A DNA stretch of 30,484 bases, from assembly GCA_002422605.1 (NCBI GenBank), contig DISW01000018.1:1-30484 (forward strand). Direction: 5' to 3'. This DNA is from Bacteriovoracaceae bacterium UBA6200. Lineage in GTDB: Bacteria > Bdellovibrionota > Bacteriovoracia > Bacteriovoracales > Bacteriovoracaceae. The notes below the pieces were generated by a model that was given only the letters and a program-made list of their open reading frames with translations, ran no database searches and had not been told where the DNA came from. Every line of letters begins with the position of its first letter. Positions within the stretch are counted from its first letter, which is position 1. This document shows, in pieces, positions 29,559-30,484 of the stretch. The position numbers and the translations under genes are program-made.

Positions 29559-30484
29559 ATGGATACAAGCCTCATCCGCAATTTTTCTATCATCGCTCAT
29601 ATTGATCACGGGAAGTCCACGCTGGCCGACCGAATTATCGAAATGTGCAAAGCTGTCAGTAATCGCGAGAAGACTGATAGATTGTTAGACAACATGGATC
29701 TCGAAAAAGAACGTGGAATTACCATTAAGGCCCAGACTGTTCGTCTGACCTATACAGCTCAGGATGGAAAAACTTATTATTTTAATTTGATTGATACTCC
29801 GGGACACGTAGATTTTACCTACGAAGTTTCCCGTTCCCTGGCCTCTTGTGAAGGAGCACTTTTAATTGTAGATGCTTCTCAGGGGATTGAAGCTCAAACC
29901 CTCGCCAACGTTTATATGGCGCTGGAAAATAATCTTGAAATCGTTCCTGTACTGAATAAGATCGATCTTCCTCATGCTGACCCTGATCGGGTAAAAAAAG
30001 AAATTGAAGATGTCATTGGTCTTGATGCTTCTGAAGCACCTTATGTTTCCGGAAAATCCGGTTTAGGTGTTGATGTATTGCTGGAGGAAATTGTTAAGAA
30101 AATTCCGCCACCGAAAGGGGATGCTTCTAAAAATCTTCAAGCTTTAATTTTTGATTCCTGGTTCGATCCCTATAGAGGAGTTGTTGTTCTGGTCCGTATC
30201 ATGGAAGGAACACTTAAAGTAAAAGACAAAATCAATTTCAAGTTCTCTGGCATGGACCATGAGGTCATTAAGCTTGCTGTTCATAAACCTTTCTATGAGG
30301 AAGTTCCTGAACTCGGTGCCGGCGAGGTGGGAATGATTATCTGCGGAATTAAAACTGTTCGTGATGTAAAAGTCGGGGACACGATTGTTCATTCAGATAA
30401 AAAAGATAAGACCCCTACGCTTGCAGGTTATAAAGAAATTAAGCCAATGGTTTTCTGTGGGATTTTCCCGGTAGACTCTGAAGA
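29559..30484 (+). CDS. lepA: Elongation factor 4 (LepA), N-terminal part, runs off right edge
   Basis: LepA/EF4 is a ribosome-associated translational GTPase. The visible 308 codons start MDTSLIRNFSIIAHIDHGKS, the family start, with P-loop AHIDHGKST, G2 in EKERGITI, G3 DTPGH, G4 NKID, and the LepA-type second domain with FDSWFDPYRGVVVLVRI and AGEVGMIICGIK. About half of the usual 600 residues is present; the rest lies beyond the window. No frameshift is seen. The upstream inverted repeat ends five bases before the ATG, and there is no Shine-Dalgarno sequence. Confidence 0.97.
   Translation, partial: MDTSLIRNFSIIAHIDHGKSTLADRIIEMCKAVSNREKTDRLLDNMDLEKERGITIKAQTVRLTYTAQDGKTYYFNLIDTPGHVDFTYEVSRSLASCEGALLIVDASQGIEAQTLANVYMALENNLEIVPVLNKIDLPHADPDRVKKEIEDVIGLDASEAPYVSGKSGLGVDVLLEEIVKKIPPPKGDASKNLQALIFDSWFDPYRGVVVLVRIMEGTLKVKDKINFKFSGMDHEVIKLAVHKPFYEEVPELGAGEVGMIICGIKTVRDVKVGDTIVHSDKKDKTPTLAGYKEIKPMVFCGIFPVDSE

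Noticed and set aside
30158..30170. GGTTCGATCCC, like a tRNA T-loop
   Set aside because: It lies in the lepA coding frame (FDPYRG), and no acceptor, D or anticodon stems surround it.

Overview
The window looks like chromosomal DNA of a Gram-negative bacterium with a double membrane and an AT-leaning genome. Genes for outer-membrane barrels, Lgt, an LptF-type LPS permease, MltD and a YejM-like protein, together with the protein sequences and gene order, suggest a Bdellovibrionota predator of the Bacteriovorax/Peredibacter type. That placement is inference from family knowledge, not a database result. I see no tRNA, rRNA, CRISPR array, IS element or prophage. No gene-free stretch exceeds 300 bases; the longest are 9712-9972 and 13252-13488.

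Layout. 1-2400 (mostly minus): the translation/GTPase block rplU-rpmA, then obg-rsfS after a strong terminator, meeting the tail of a plus-strand gene at the left edge. 2445-7478 (minus): five overlapping genes encoding two FtsX-type permeases, a LolD-like ATPase, a periplasmic LolA-like protein and an outer-membrane barrel, which together look like a complete trans-envelope export route. 7588-11478: an unknown gene, lgt, a secreted protein on the minus strand, and mltD. 11528-15789: a protein with a degenerate Rossmann-like N-terminus followed by three outer-membrane barrel genes; the barrel genes each end in a terminator. 15786-17534: a 52-residue ORF on the minus strand and a YejM/PbgA-like membrane protein. 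17531-21413: rlmC, mtgA, trmL and pepA. 21487-25849: an LptF/LptG-family permease, then on the minus strand an RlmD-like methyltransferase, a PilF-like TPR lipoprotein and rodZ. 25895-29506: trkH-trkA-type potassium uptake genes plus a HAMP-PAS membrane sensor with no output domain. 29559 to the right edge: the start of lepA.

The window is dominated by envelope construction (lipoprotein maturation, peptidoglycan synthesis and cleavage, LPS transport and control, cell shape, barrel proteins) and by RNA modification or translation factors. Packing is tight: five convergent gene pairs overlap at their ends, and three of these share a 4-base stop-on-stop overlap. Several genes without a Shine-Dalgarno sequence carry a -10-like box placed so that transcription would begin at or within about three bases of the start codon. 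This suggests that leaderless mRNAs are common here.
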